Notes: generated by a model from the letters alone, not told the origin. 7,728 nt of DNA from Anaerolineaceae bacterium (GCA_003542325.1 DPKV01000009.1:1-7728), one strand, 5' to 3'. Positions 1 to 6,714 are shown, counted from the first letter of the stretch. Made by a program: numbers and translations.

Positions 1-595
1 GCCAGGTGTCGGGATCTGCGAAATCCGGGAACCAACCCAGGATAAAGAAGGGCAGGTCGCCGTTGACAAAACCGTCGACGTATTCAGCCCAGTTCATACT
101 CTGGAGTTCGACTTCGATCATGCCGGTCTCTTCAAGCTGTTCTTTGATGACTTGCATGACGTCGGCCGTGGTTGTACCGTAGTGCTCCGGGGGATACCAG
201 AGGATGAGGCTGAAAGGATTCTCCTCGGAGTAGCCCTCAGCCTCGAGCAATGAAATGGCCATATCCAGGTCACGGGTGCCATATTTGTCGAAGAACGGCT
301 GGGTGGTGGTATATGGATAATCTTCCGGAACCATGGAGTAGGCAGGTACGTTGCGGCCTTCGAAGACACGGTCAACAATGACTTCTCTGTCGATGGCGGC
401 TGCAATGGCCTGGCGAAGTCCCTGAGTCCAAACTGGTTCAGCTTCAACAGCTTCCTCAGTCGCTCCCATTTCTTCAGTTTCTTCTGTCGCTTCGACCTCT
501 GGGGCGTCAGTGGTGGCTGCCGGTTGGCAGGCGGCGAGGACCAAACTGGAGATCACCAACAGGGCGATTAATAGTAGGAATTTTCTCGATTTCAT
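1..595 (-). CDS. Peptide-type ABC transporter substrate-binding lipoprotein, N-terminal lobe missing (3' end beyond window)
   Basis: Read from ATG at 595 to the left edge this gives 198 codons with no stop. Residues 1-23 are a lipoprotein signal: K/R-rich start, hydrophobic core, lipobox L20-A-A-C23. Residues 24-54 are an acidic, Thr/Glu/Ala-rich linker of the kind that tethers binding proteins to the membrane. From about residue 60 the sequence matches the second half of the SBP_bac_5 (oligopeptide/dipeptide-binding) family: RQAIAAAIDRE at 61-71, then VPAYSMVP, a GYSEENPF segment, and an FILGWFPDFADPD stretch at 184-196. Full-length members carry roughly 230-300 residues of first lobe (the DGKTYTFxLR region) between signal and this point, and none is here. 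The Shine-Dalgarno AAAGGAG (612-606) lies 10 bases before the ATG. The expected role is capture of peptides or similar solutes outside the membrane for an ABC importer. Whether this shortened form binds anything is unknown. It could be a decayed or recombined gene, a natural small form, or an assembly join. Confidence 0.85.
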   Translation of the reverse strand, partial: MKSRKFLLLIALLVISSLVLAACQPAATTDAPEVEATEETEEMGATEEAVEAEPVWTQGLRQAIAAAIDREVIVDRVFEGRNVPAYSMVPEDYPYTTTQPFFDKYGTRDLDMAISLLEAEGYSEENPFSLILWYPPEHYGTTTADVMQVIKEQLEETGMIEVELQSMNWAEYVDGFVNGDLPFFILGWFPDFADPDTW

Positions 596-704
596 TTTTT
601 TACTTCTCCTTTGAGATTGTAAGTAATACATTATTCTGGTTGGAAACTTAGGATTTTGGATTTTCTTTTGCGTTTGACCTCCTCTTTGATGTAGGTAAAG
701 AGTA

Positions 705-734
705 AATTTAGGAATTCTCCTAACATAATGACAA
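705..734 (-). promoter_or_regulatory. Candidate sigma-70-like promoter for the substrate-binding protein gene
   Basis: Read on the minus strand, TTGTCA (734-729, five of six consensus bases) is followed after 18 bases by TAAATT (710-705, four of six). Transcription would start near 698, leaving about 100 bases of leader before the ATG at 595. The spacer carries a perfect inverted repeat, listed separately. The match is moderate and the surrounding DNA is AT-rich, so chance matches are possible. Confidence 0.35.
708..723. promoter_or_regulatory. Perfect inverted repeat, candidate operator
   Basis: TTAGGA and TCCTAA flank a 4-base centre ATTC, giving two perfect 6-base arms. The element lies within the spacer and overlaps the proposed -10 box of the minus-strand promoter at 705-734, a position where a bound repressor would block polymerase. 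No regulator gene is present in the window to pair with it. As RNA it could also form a small hairpin, but no U-tract follows, so it is not a terminator. Confidence 0.3.
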
Positions 735-1029
735 GTAGATTATTTTCACTATTTAATTGCTGATAAACCAATAATTAAGCGCTGTGGTCTCATACCCCAA
801 TGAGAAAGATTATTTCTTTAAATATTTATTATAACCTATTATTTAGACGCGTAATCATCACTCAATATTTTTGCAATAGTAGCATAGCAAGTTTAATTAA
901 TTCTTAACGGTTAGTTAATAGATGATTTTGATTAAAAGAAATTTGAATTATCAAGAAGACCATTATTAGTGACCTGTTTCAGTAAATGAAAGAAAACAAT
1001 AAAATAAGTAAAGATATTCTAAATGTAAC

Positions 1030-1057
1030 TTGACATAATTTAATTACGTGATAGTAT
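1030..1057 (+). promoter_or_regulatory. Candidate promoter of the beta-solenoid/membrane-protein operon
   Basis: A perfect -35 box TTGACA (1030-1035) is followed after 16 bases by TAGTAT (1052-1057, four of six -10 bases). GTATTA two bases further on is an alternative -10. The start of transcription would fall near 1064, giving a leader of about 45 bases before the ATG at 1108. The perfect -35 is the main support. The -10 is weak, so the promoter may need an activator or be of low strength. Confidence 0.5.
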
Positions 1058-1069
1058 TACTTTAGAAAA

Positions 1070-1111
1070 ATGAAATCACCTCTAATTACTGCGTGCGAGG
1101 TTATCAAATGA
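1070..1111 (+). CDS. Possible 13-codon leader peptide overlapping the next gene's start
   Basis: ATG at 1070 opens a 13-codon frame (MKSPLITACEVIK) whose TGA (1109-1111) overlaps the ATG (1108-1110) of the following gene in the classic ATGA arrangement. If translated, it would bring ribosomes directly onto the downstream start. Against it: no convincing Shine-Dalgarno precedes 1070, and the predicted transcription start (about 1064) leaves almost no leader, so it would need leaderless initiation. The peptide has no run of one regulatory amino acid, so attenuation is not suggested. It may be chance. Confidence 0.2.
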   Translation: MKSPLITACEVIK

Positions 1112-2346
1112 CCCATATCTTAAATATTTCCAAAAAAGATCCCATAATCCATATCAAAGCCTATGGTGGTGTTGTGATTCGTGGCGTCGAGCAGGATGAA
1201 GTCCAGTGTGAAATTGATGCCCCGCAGTTGGCAACTTTAATGGAGGATGGCGGGCATGTTTACATCACGGCGAATTCTTCCTGTGAGCTCACCATCCCGC
1301 TGAATGCGTCCATTGATATGGAAAAGGGGATGGGGTCGGTAAGCATCAGCAATGTAAAGAATAAAATTGAAATTGAAAAGGTCCTTGGCAATCTTGTGCT
1401 GGTGGATGTCGGTGCGGCACAAATTGAAAGAGTTGGCGGTAATTTTTCTGCCAAGAACGCGGGTGGAAGGGTTTATCTGGAAAAGATCAACGGCAATTTA
1501 GTTGTCGATGGCGTTGAAAGTTTTCATTGTGAGAAAATAGGCGGCAGTGCGATTGTCAGGGGGGTTGCTGGCAATTTTTACCTGTCAAAAACCGCCGGAA
1601 ATTTTAAAGCCGAAAATATTCCGGGAAGCATGCAATTAGAGAGAGCAAACGGTTCGATAACCGCCCGGTCAGTTAATATGCAAGGTGATCTCCGCGCGGA
1701 TGGAAATATCCGTTTGATGGCTATTAATTTTACTGACAATATGAACCTCAGAGCTGGAGGTAACATATCGATCCGGGTGCCGGAAGATTTTCCAGGTGCA
1801 AGTTTGGAGTTGCATTCTGGTGGACAGAAGATCACGCTTAAGGCTGGGGATGTTGACATGCAAGTCAACGATAGTGTTTTGGAATATCAACTGGGAAGCA
1901 GTAAACGGAAATTATTCGCTTCCGCAGGTGGAGATATTGAAATCCTGGAAGGTGTTGACCCGCACGAAGAGATCATTGGCGATATTTCTGATCATTTCGC
2001 ATTTGAGGAATCAGCCTTCAGTGAATTGATCAGAGAACGGGTTGTATCAGCGACACGTCGTGCAGATGCCAAAATGAGAATTGCCGAAAAACGCCTGGAA
2101 CAGATGCAGGACAGGGTTGAAAAGCTGCGGGGGTTTAACCTTGACCTTGATGTGAATGGGAAAAAATATTCATTTACATCGGATAATCCATCGGCCCCGC
2201 CCGTTCCCCCTGTGCCACCGGTGACACGGCCGGCAGGGAAAAAAGGCGCATCGGACGAAGAGCGTCTCATGATCTTAAAAATGCTCCAGGATAAAAAGAT
2301 CACTGTCGACGAAGCGGAATCATTATTTAAAGCTTTGGAGGAGTGA
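1108..2346 (+). CDS. DUF4097-like beta-solenoid protein with C-terminal YvlB/LiaX-type helical domain
   Basis: The protein has 412 residues and no signal peptide or membrane segment, so it is probably cytosolic. ATG at 1108 is preferred over in-frame GTG at 1093 because GAGG (1097-1100) lies 7 bases upstream of the ATG. Residues about 75-280 consist of short beta-strand repeats marked by Gly-Asn/Gly-Ser turns: LGNLVL (93), GGNFSA (110), NGNLVV (128), AGNFYL (154), AGNFKA (164) and NGSITA (181), spaced about 17-18 and then 9-10 residues. This suggests a beta-solenoid as in DUF4097/adhesin-like proteins. Residues about 300-342 are charged and helical, possibly coiled coil. A Pro-rich linker (PPVPPVPP) leads to a C-terminal helical domain (about 382-412, ITVDEAESLFKAL) of the small type that opens Bacillus YvlB and Enterococcus LiaX. 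Those relatives have been linked to cell-envelope stress. The next gene follows after 3 bases, so the two form an operon. Exact function is unknown. Confidence 0.8.
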   Translation: MTHILNISKKDPIIHIKAYGGVVIRGVEQDEVQCEIDAPQLATLMEDGGHVYITANSSCELTIPLNASIDMEKGMGSVSISNVKNKIEIEKVLGNLVLVDVGAAQIERVGGNFSAKNAGGRVYLEKINGNLVVDGVESFHCEKIGGSAIVRGVAGNFYLSKTAGNFKAENIPGSMQLERANGSITARSVNMQGDLRADGNIRLMAINFTDNMNLRAGGNISIRVPEDFPGASLELHSGGQKITLKAGDVDMQVNDSVLEYQLGSSKRKLFASAGGDIEILEGVDPHEEIIGDISDHFAFEESAFSELIRERVVSATRRADAKMRIAEKRLEQMQDRVEKLRGFNLDLDVNGKKYSFTSDNPSAPPVPPVPPVTRPAGKKGASDEERLMILKMLQDKKITVDEAESLFKALEE

Positions 2347-2349
2347 AAA

Positions 2350-2991
2350 ATGTCTGATCAGGCACAACGCAAAGTATTTGATATGGTTGAGCAGGGCCGG
2401 ATTTCCGCAGATGAGGGTTTGCAACTCATTAATGCCCTGCATGGCAATCAACACGACAAAGTAACAGTTGAAACCGCCCCTCAAAGTGAATCGGATTATT
2501 CCTTTCAGAAAGAAGCTGAATCCCATTCACAATCCATTCCTGATGAGGAATTGGACCGGATGAAGAAGCTAAAACGGTGGTGGATCTTGCCGTTTGCATT
2601 GGGACTTATCATTACCTTGTCCGGGGCAATCTGGATGTACTCGGGTTATCTGGCTAATGGTTTTGGTTGGGGATTCTGGCTGTCCTGGTTCCCGTTCCTG
2701 ATCGGAATTGTGCTCGTCGCTGTTAGCTTCCCGACCGCGAAGAGTTTGTGGCTGCATGTGCGGATCAAGCAGAAGGAAGGCGAAACACCTCAACAGATCA
2801 ATATTAGTTTTCCGCTGCCACTGCGGATTGCCAAGTGGGGAATGGCCACATTCGGAGATAAAATTCCGGATATCAAGGGCCAAAAAGCTGGGGACATCTC
2901 AGTTGTATTGGATAATATTACACCTGATGCACCTCTGTACGTTCATGTGGAAGATGATGATGGAGAGGACGTGGAAGTCTTTATCGGGTAA
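2350..2991 (+). CDS. Two-helix membrane protein with N-terminal YvlB/LiaX-type helical domain
   Basis: The product has 213 residues. ATG at 2350 is preceded by GGAGG (2338-2342) lying across the end of the upstream gene, and only 3 bases separate the two reading frames, so co-transcription and possible coupling are likely. Residues 2-31 form a small helical domain (RKVFDMVEQGRISADEGLQL) of the same type that ends the upstream protein. A charged, flexible stretch (about 33-76) leads to two membrane helices at about 77-99 and 107-127. The rest (about 133-213) contains INISFPLPLRIAKWG and an acidic end VHVEDDDGEDVEVFIG, resembling the conserved C-terminal segment found next to these helical domains in YvlB/LiaX-like proteins. 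By inference it is a membrane partner for the soluble beta-solenoid protein, perhaps sensing or buffering envelope stress. No enzymatic motif is visible. Confidence 0.75.
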   Translation: MSDQAQRKVFDMVEQGRISADEGLQLINALHGNQHDKVTVETAPQSESDYSFQKEAESHSQSIPDEELDRMKKLKRWWILPFALGLIITLSGAIWMYSGYLANGFGWGFWLSWFPFLIGIVLVAVSFPTAKSLWLHVRIKQKEGETPQQINISFPLPLRIAKWGMATFGDKIPDIKGQKAGDISVVLDNITPDAPLYVHVEDDDGEDVEVFIG

Positions 2992-3012
2992 TCTTTCTTA
3001 TATGAATATTTG

Positions 3013-3044
3013 GACACCGGCATTTATTGGGCTGGTGTCTTTTT
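3013..3044 (+). terminator. Rho-independent terminator of the two-gene operon
   Basis: GACACCGGC (3013-3021) pairs with GCTGGTGTC (3031-3039) to form a 9-pair stem with one G-U pair and a 9-base loop, followed directly by TTTTT (3040-3044). It lies 21 bases after the stop at 2991. The T-run overlaps the stop codon of the convergent gene ending at 3043. Read on the minus strand no T-run follows the hairpin, so it should act mainly on the plus strand. Confidence 0.85.
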
Positions 3045-4533
3045 ATTCCACAGTCTGATTGTTGAAATAATTGTAGATGGCTGCGCTTAATTCTGAAAAG
3101 AGGGTGTTCACTGGGTCAAATACTGTCTGGACAGGATGATGGACGAAAATGGATAGAACGTAATTTCCCCCAGGCGTATAAACCAGGGCGACATCACCCA
3201 CGGTGTGCATCAGCCCATCCTGGCTTTCGACTGCCCAACCATGCTTATGCGCGACGGTGGTCCCGGATGGGACGCCTGCCTGGATCAGGACAGCGATTTG
3301 ATTCCGGGCCATATAGGTTATCATCAGGTCGCATTCATCCTGGGTGATCTCGTCCGGGAAAGCAGCGATCAATGCACCACCGCCAAATTTTGCACATTGG
3401 TAGATATCTTCCATCAACATGCCCAAATCTGCGGGTGTCGTTTGATCATAATCGTCTGGATCGGTATAGACATCTTCCCGGGTGTTCGCCGGTGTTTCGT
3501 ATCGCTGCAAAAGTGGCGCATTGTTATAGAAATGGCCCGCCCAGAAGGTGTTCTCCAAACCGAGTGTTTGCATAGTTTCAGTAACAATGAGGGGGGAAAG
3601 GTTGCTGTCAATGACGGACATTGCCAGTTTGTCAGTGCTGGTGTTCTCTGATTGTTCGATCATCCCTTCCATCTGGTCGAGGTATTGTTGAGCCGGAGAA
3701 TCCCCCAGATAGCGAAAAGCTGTCACCATTACCGGTATTTTAATTGTAGACCAGGCAGAGAAGGCGATGTTGGGAACCAGGTCACCTGTGGTTGATTCAT
3801 AAGCAAAGTGAATTTTCCGGGATGATTCCAGGTCCTGCATATACAGTTCCACGATGCCATCAAAGCCCGAGACATCGATGATTTGTTTGAGTAATATTTC
3901 CAGATCGGCCAGAATGGGTCTTGGCGCTCTGGATTGTTTTAATGAAAGCGTAACGATCCTCTGTGTGGGTGAGGTGAGCGCATTAATGACCTGCAAGGTG
4001 GCACGATCCAGGTCCAACTCAGTCCCGGACTCACCTGGTGCAAACTCGGTGGAACCTGGAATGGGTTTGGGAGAGGTGGCCGGTGTATCGTACCGGGCGG
4101 CGATCTCTTTTTCCAAATATTCCCGAATCTGGGCCTCGTTGTAATTGGCGTTCAGAGGAATGTTTACCTCTTCAATATTCCGGTTCCACAGGAAATTCCA
4201 GAATCCTGACCAAAACGGTTCGGTAACCCGTTGTTTATCAGCGACCGCCAGCATGTTTTCGACCTGGGGGTCAAAACCCAGAACGGCTGGACGGATCTGA
4301 ATTCGAGAACCGGCGTAGGTAAGTTCGATTGGGGATCGATAGACGGTGTAGATCCGTTCCGCCGCCTCCTCGTAGTTTAGACCGCCGACCGGGATTTCGC
4401 CCACTTTGAGACCCAATGGGAAATTGCTGCGAATCCTGCTGTAGCTGACCAGTTGGATGGTGATCAGGGTGATGGCGATAACAACGAAAAGGATGGCGAT
4501 CCAACGTATCAGGGGGAATCTGTGTCTCTGCAT
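3043..4533 (-). CDS. Membrane-anchored serine hydrolase, class A beta-lactamase fold with YoaR-type N-terminal domain
   Basis: The protein has 496 residues. Residues 10-30 form one membrane helix after a basic start, which places the rest outside the membrane. Residues about 40-101 (VGEIPVGGLNYEEAAERI onward, ending in a LGFDP turn) resemble the putative peptidoglycan-binding PG_binding_4/YoaR domain often seen before VanW or transpeptidase domains. The C-terminal half from about 220 is a beta-lactamase2-type domain: nucleophile motif S262-T-I-K265, S295-E-N297 in the SDN position, TTPADL at 365-370 as in class A enzymes, and K430-H-G432 in place of KTG/KSG. RYETPAN (344-350) has the spacing of the omega-loop RxExxxN of true class A beta-lactamases, so E346 may be a deacylation base. 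The S262-to-S295 distance (33) is shorter than the 60 typical of class A enzymes. The likely role is cell-wall peptide or beta-lactam turnover. D,D-peptidase, esterase and lactamase activities cannot be told apart from sequence. The ribosome site before 4533 is weak (GGAT at 4544-4541). Confidence 0.8.
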   Translation of the reverse strand: MQRHRFPLIRWIAILFVVIAITLITIQLVSYSRIRSNFPLGLKVGEIPVGGLNYEEAAERIYTVYRSPIELTYAGSRIQIRPAVLGFDPQVENMLAVADKQRVTEPFWSGFWNFLWNRNIEEVNIPLNANYNEAQIREYLEKEIAARYDTPATSPKPIPGSTEFAPGESGTELDLDRATLQVINALTSPTQRIVTLSLKQSRAPRPILADLEILLKQIIDVSGFDGIVELYMQDLESSRKIHFAYESTTGDLVPNIAFSAWSTIKIPVMVTAFRYLGDSPAQQYLDQMEGMIEQSENTSTDKLAMSVIDSNLSPLIVTETMQTLGLENTFWAGHFYNNAPLLQRYETPANTREDVYTDPDDYDQTTPADLGMLMEDIYQCAKFGGGALIAAFPDEITQDECDLMITYMARNQIAVLIQAGVPSGTTVAHKHGWAVESQDGLMHTVGDVALVYTPGGNYVLSIFVHHPVQTVFDPVNTLFSELSAAIYNYFNNQTVE

Positions 4534-4544
4534 AGTGTTTATCC

Positions 4545-4574
4545 ATTATACTTACAACTGCATTATCTTGCCAT
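4545..4574 (-). promoter_or_regulatory. Candidate promoter of the serine hydrolase gene
   Basis: On the minus strand a perfect -10 TATAAT (4550-4545) is preceded at 18 bases by ATGGCA (4574-4569, four of six -35 bases). Transcription would start near 4538, only about 5 bases before the ATG at 4533, giving an almost leaderless mRNA. An alternative uses a perfect TTGACA at 4593-4588 with GATAAT at 4567-4562, but the spacer would be 20 bases, longer than usual. The two cannot be told apart from sequence. Confidence 0.4.
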
Positions 4575-4630
4575 TAAAAGGATGGCTTGTCAACGCGGTC
4601 TTGATGGGATAGTCATTGATTGCTCATGGT

Positions 4631-4659
4631 TTGACAGTGTCCCTTTCAGGGGATATACT
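4631..4659 (+). promoter_or_regulatory. Strong sigma-70-like promoter of gmd
   Basis: TTGACA (4631-4636) matches the -35 consensus exactly, the spacer is 17 bases, and TATACT (4654-4659) matches five of six -10 bases. Transcription should begin near 4666, giving a leader of about 32 bases that contains the GGAGG ribosome site (4686-4690), 7 bases before the ATG. Confidence 0.75.
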
Positions 4660-4697
4660 TTCACAGCGAATTCGGAGAATACTTTGGAGGATTCCAA

Positions 4698-5768
4698 ATG
4701 AAAACAGCGTTAATTACCGGCATCACAGGACAGGACGGATCGTACCTGGCTGAAATGCTTCTGCAAAAAGGGTATGAAGTCCATGGAATGATCCGCCGGG
4801 CAAGTACATTTAATACGAGCCGCATTGATCATTTGTATAAAGACCCTCACGGAAACGGCGGGAAGGTCAAGCTCTTCCTGCATTACGGCGATGTGGCTGC
4901 GCCTGACAGTCTGCTGGACGTGATCTACAATGTCAAGCCGGATGAAGTCTACCATCTGGCAGCCCAGAGCCATGTCCGGGTCAGTTTTGATATGCCGGAA
5001 TATACCGGCGACGTGACCGGGCTGGGCACGACCCGTATTTTGGAAGCGATCCGCCGCGGCGCGCCAAAAACGCGTTTCTATCAGGCTTCGTCAAGTGAGC
5101 TTTATGGGAGTTCGACCCCGCCGCAAAACGAGGAAACGCCTTTCCAGCCGCGCAGCCCTTATGCGGCTGCCAAACTGTACGCCTATTGGATGGTTCGCAA
5201 CTACCGCGAGGGCTATAATATGTTCGCGGTCAATGGAATTCTTTTTAACCACGAATCTCCGCGCCGGGGTGAGACTTTTGTGACGCGGAAGATCACGATG
5301 GCCCTGGCGAATATCATGGCTGGTAAACAAAAACATCTCTATTTAGGCAATCTCAAGTCCCGCAGGGACTGGGGATATGCGCCTGAATACGTCGAGATGA
5401 TGCATTTGATGCTCCAACAGGATGAACCGGAAGATTATACGGTTGGCACCGGTGAAGCCCACCGGATTGAAGAATTTCTGGACGAAGCTTTTGGATATGT
5501 CGATCTTGATTGGCATGAATATGTCAAAATTGACCCCCGATATTACCGGCCCACGGAAGTGGATTATCTCGAAGCGGATACCAGCAAAGCCAAGCGAATC
5601 CTGGATTGGGAACCGAAGATCAAATTCCATGAACTTGTACGGATTATGGTGGATGCTGATTTGGAGCTGGTAGGTCTGGAAGCTCCCGGCGACGGGAGGA
5701 AGATCATCGAGGAGAAGTTCTCCGGCTGGCACCGCTGGGAGGATCAGGTCGTCTCGATGGGGAGGTAA
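4698..5768 (+). CDS. gmd: GDP-mannose 4,6-dehydratase
   Basis: The protein has 356 residues, normal for the family. It is an extended short-chain dehydrogenase/reductase that converts GDP-D-mannose to GDP-4-keto-6-deoxy-D-mannose, the precursor of GDP-fucose, GDP-rhamnose and related surface sugars; NADP is the usual bound cofactor. The N-terminal nucleotide-binding motif G8-I-T-G11-Q-D-G14 is typical of GMD, as are SSSELYG (131-137, giving the catalytic Ser and Glu134), Y155-AAA-K159, the segment [16 protein letters not shown] (183-198), and [14 protein letters not shown] (222-235). [15 protein letters not shown] (280-294) and the LDWEP segment near 302-306 complete the signature. All catalytic residues are present. 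The gene stands alone here, with its own promoter and a candidate terminator. No GDP-fucose synthase (fcl), reductase or glycosyltransferase lies next to it in the window, so the final sugar cannot be named. Confidence 0.96.
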   Translation: MKTALITGITGQDGSYLAEMLLQKGYEVHGMIRRASTFNTSRIDHLYKDPHGNGGKVKLFLHYGDVAAPDSLLDVIYNVKPDEVYHLAAQSHVRVSFDMPEYTGDVTGLGTTRILEAIRRGAPKTRFYQASSSELYGSSTPPQNEETPFQPRSPYAAAKLYAYWMVRNYREGYNMFAVNGILFNHESPRRGETFVTRKITMALANIMAGKQKHLYLGNLKSRRDWGYAPEYVEMMHLMLQQDEPEDYTVGTGEAHRIEEFLDEAFGYVDLDWHEYVKIDPRYYRPTEVDYLEADTSKAKRILDWEPKIKFHELVRIMVDADLELVGLEAPGDGRKIIEEKFSGWHRWEDQVVSMGR

Positions 5769-5802
5769 TCGAATACAGGTTTACAAGAGCATAAGAATTA
5801 GT

Positions 5803-5832
5803 AGGGCAAAATTAATTATTGCCTTTTTGTTT
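5803..5832 (+). terminator. Probable terminator after gmd
   Basis: AGGGCAA (5803-5809) can pair with TTGCCTT (5819-5825), a 7-pair stem with one G-U pair and a 9-base AT-rich loop, running into a T-rich tract ending near 5832. It lies 35 bases after the gmd stop. The stem is short and partly uses the T-run, so efficiency may be modest. On the minus strand the sequence after the hairpin is not T-rich enough to support strong termination of the convergent gene. Confidence 0.5.
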
Positions 5833-5857
5833 TCACAAATTGATGCGATTTACTGAT

Positions 5858-6670
5858 TTACCGCCAAAGCAAACCAATGCTCCGCTTCCCTAAGATTTTT
5901 TCGTTAAAAACCAATTCAGCAGGTTTACCAGCCATTGCGGCACAAACATGCAGTGGTAGTAAGTGCTCCTCCCTCGGGTGACAATAACGGGCAAACGGCG
6001 CTTCTTCCCAGCGCGCCAGACGGTCTTCCCGTTCCGTTGCACCGATCTGGCCGGTACAGGTTTCAATCAGCCAATCCTGAAAGTCTTCGTTCCTGAGATC
6101 GTCTGCTCCGGGGATGGATCGAAAGAATTCATTGATATTATGGAATGAAAAACCCGATCCAATGATCAGGATATTCTCGTCTTTCAGGTTTTGCAGAGCT
6201 TTCCCGAGGGCAAGGTGCTGCCGGGCATTTAGTCCACGGATGAGCGATAGTTGGGTGATGGGAATATCAGCATCCGGGTACATCAATTTTAGGGGGATGA
6301 AAACACCGTGGTCGAAACCGCGATCAAGGTCAATTCGAGAGGGAACATCATTTACCCCCAGCATTGTGGCAACCCGTTCGGCTAGCACCGGGTCTCCGGG
6401 TGCAGAGTAGGTGATTTGATAAGCCTGTTCCGGAAAGCCATAGTAATCATAAAACAGGGGAGGATTGGCAGCCCCAAGCAGGGTAGGGATTTGTTCTTCC
6501 CAATGTGCGCTGATGACAAGGACCCGGTCAGGTCTGGTCAAATGAGAGGGCAGCTCGTTCATGAAATCAATCATGGATTGATGACTTGCGTCGCCAAGGA
6601 TAGGTAACGGCCCTCCGCCGTGGGAGAAGTAGACAATCTGGGCGTTTTGCTGGGAGGAATGCTCTTCCAT
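5858..6670 (-). CDS. ygiD: DODA-type (class III) extradiol ring-cleavage dioxygenase
   Basis: The protein has 270 residues, close to E. coli YgiD (4,5-DOPA dioxygenase). Metal-site motifs are visible: SHGGGP with H17, ISAHWE with H56, and HPREEHLLPLHVCAAMAG (231-248) with H236 as the probable third ligand. Further conserved histidines in DHGVFIPLK (H121) and GSGFSFHN (H177) match the catalytic positions of the LigB/DODA superfamily. No signal peptide is seen, so the enzyme is cytosolic. Members cleave catechol-type rings such as DOPA using O2 and a bound divalent metal, and the true substrate of most bacterial ones is unknown. AGAGG (6680-6676) lies 5 bases before the ATG at 6670. The gene is monocistronic, convergent with gmd and divergent from valS, and no catabolic neighbours identify a substrate. 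The family call is firm; the symbol and substrate are by similarity only. Confidence 0.85.
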   Translation of the reverse strand: MEEHSSQQNAQIVYFSHGGGPLPILGDASHQSMIDFMNELPSHLTRPDRVLVISAHWEEQIPTLLGAANPPLFYDYYGFPEQAYQITYSAPGDPVLAERVATMLGVNDVPSRIDLDRGFDHGVFIPLKLMYPDADIPITQLSLIRGLNARQHLALGKALQNLKDENILIIGSGFSFHNINEFFRSIPGADDLRNEDFQDWLIETCTGQIGATEREDRLARWEEAPFARYCHPREEHLLPLHVCAAMAGKPAELVFNEKILGKRSIGLLWR

Positions 6671-6714
6671 AGGAACCTCTTGATGCTTTCGGGAGAAAGA
6701 AAATGCAATCTGTA

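Larger units (their letters stand above)
596..1092. other. AT-rich divergent intergenic region with no supported gene
   Basis: About 500 bases separate the divergent binding-protein and beta-solenoid genes. GC is about 28% in the line 841-900, far below the flanking genes. It holds the minus-strand promoter and inverted repeat at 705-734 and the plus-strand promoter at 1030-1057. Two further small dyads are visible: TCTCAT/ATGAGA (788-793 and 800-805, 6-base loop, no U-tract) and TTAAC/GTTAA (904-908 and 914-918). The longest frames with an ATG are about 15 codons and lack ribosome sites. I see no tRNA, riboswitch core or insertion sequence end here. Confidence 0.6.

Noticed and set aside
788..805. 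6-base-arm hairpin TCTCAT/ATGAGA as a terminator.
   Set aside because: No T-run follows on either strand and no gene ends nearby.
922..969. 15-codon frame in the AT-rich region.
   Set aside because: No ribosome site, no promoter in register, and the length is expected by chance in AT-rich DNA.
1093..1107. GTG at 1093 as the start of the beta-solenoid gene.
   Set aside because: It has no ribosome site, and GAGG at 1097-1100 is correctly spaced for the ATG at 1108.
1992..2303. Antisense open frame of about 100 codons opposite the beta-solenoid gene.
   Set aside because: It is a shadow of a well-supported gene, with no ribosome site and no recognisable protein features.
3205..3651. Open frame of 148 codons on the plus strand opposite the serine hydrolase.
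   Set aside because: It lies wholly within a gene with clear catalytic motifs on the other strand, and its composition (Cys/His/Ile-rich) and lack of motifs indicate a shadow.
4453..4701. 82-codon plus-strand frame spanning the hydrolase start and the gmd promoter.
   Set aside because: It runs through both divergent promoters and overlaps the gmd start; no ribosome site or protein family is recognisable.
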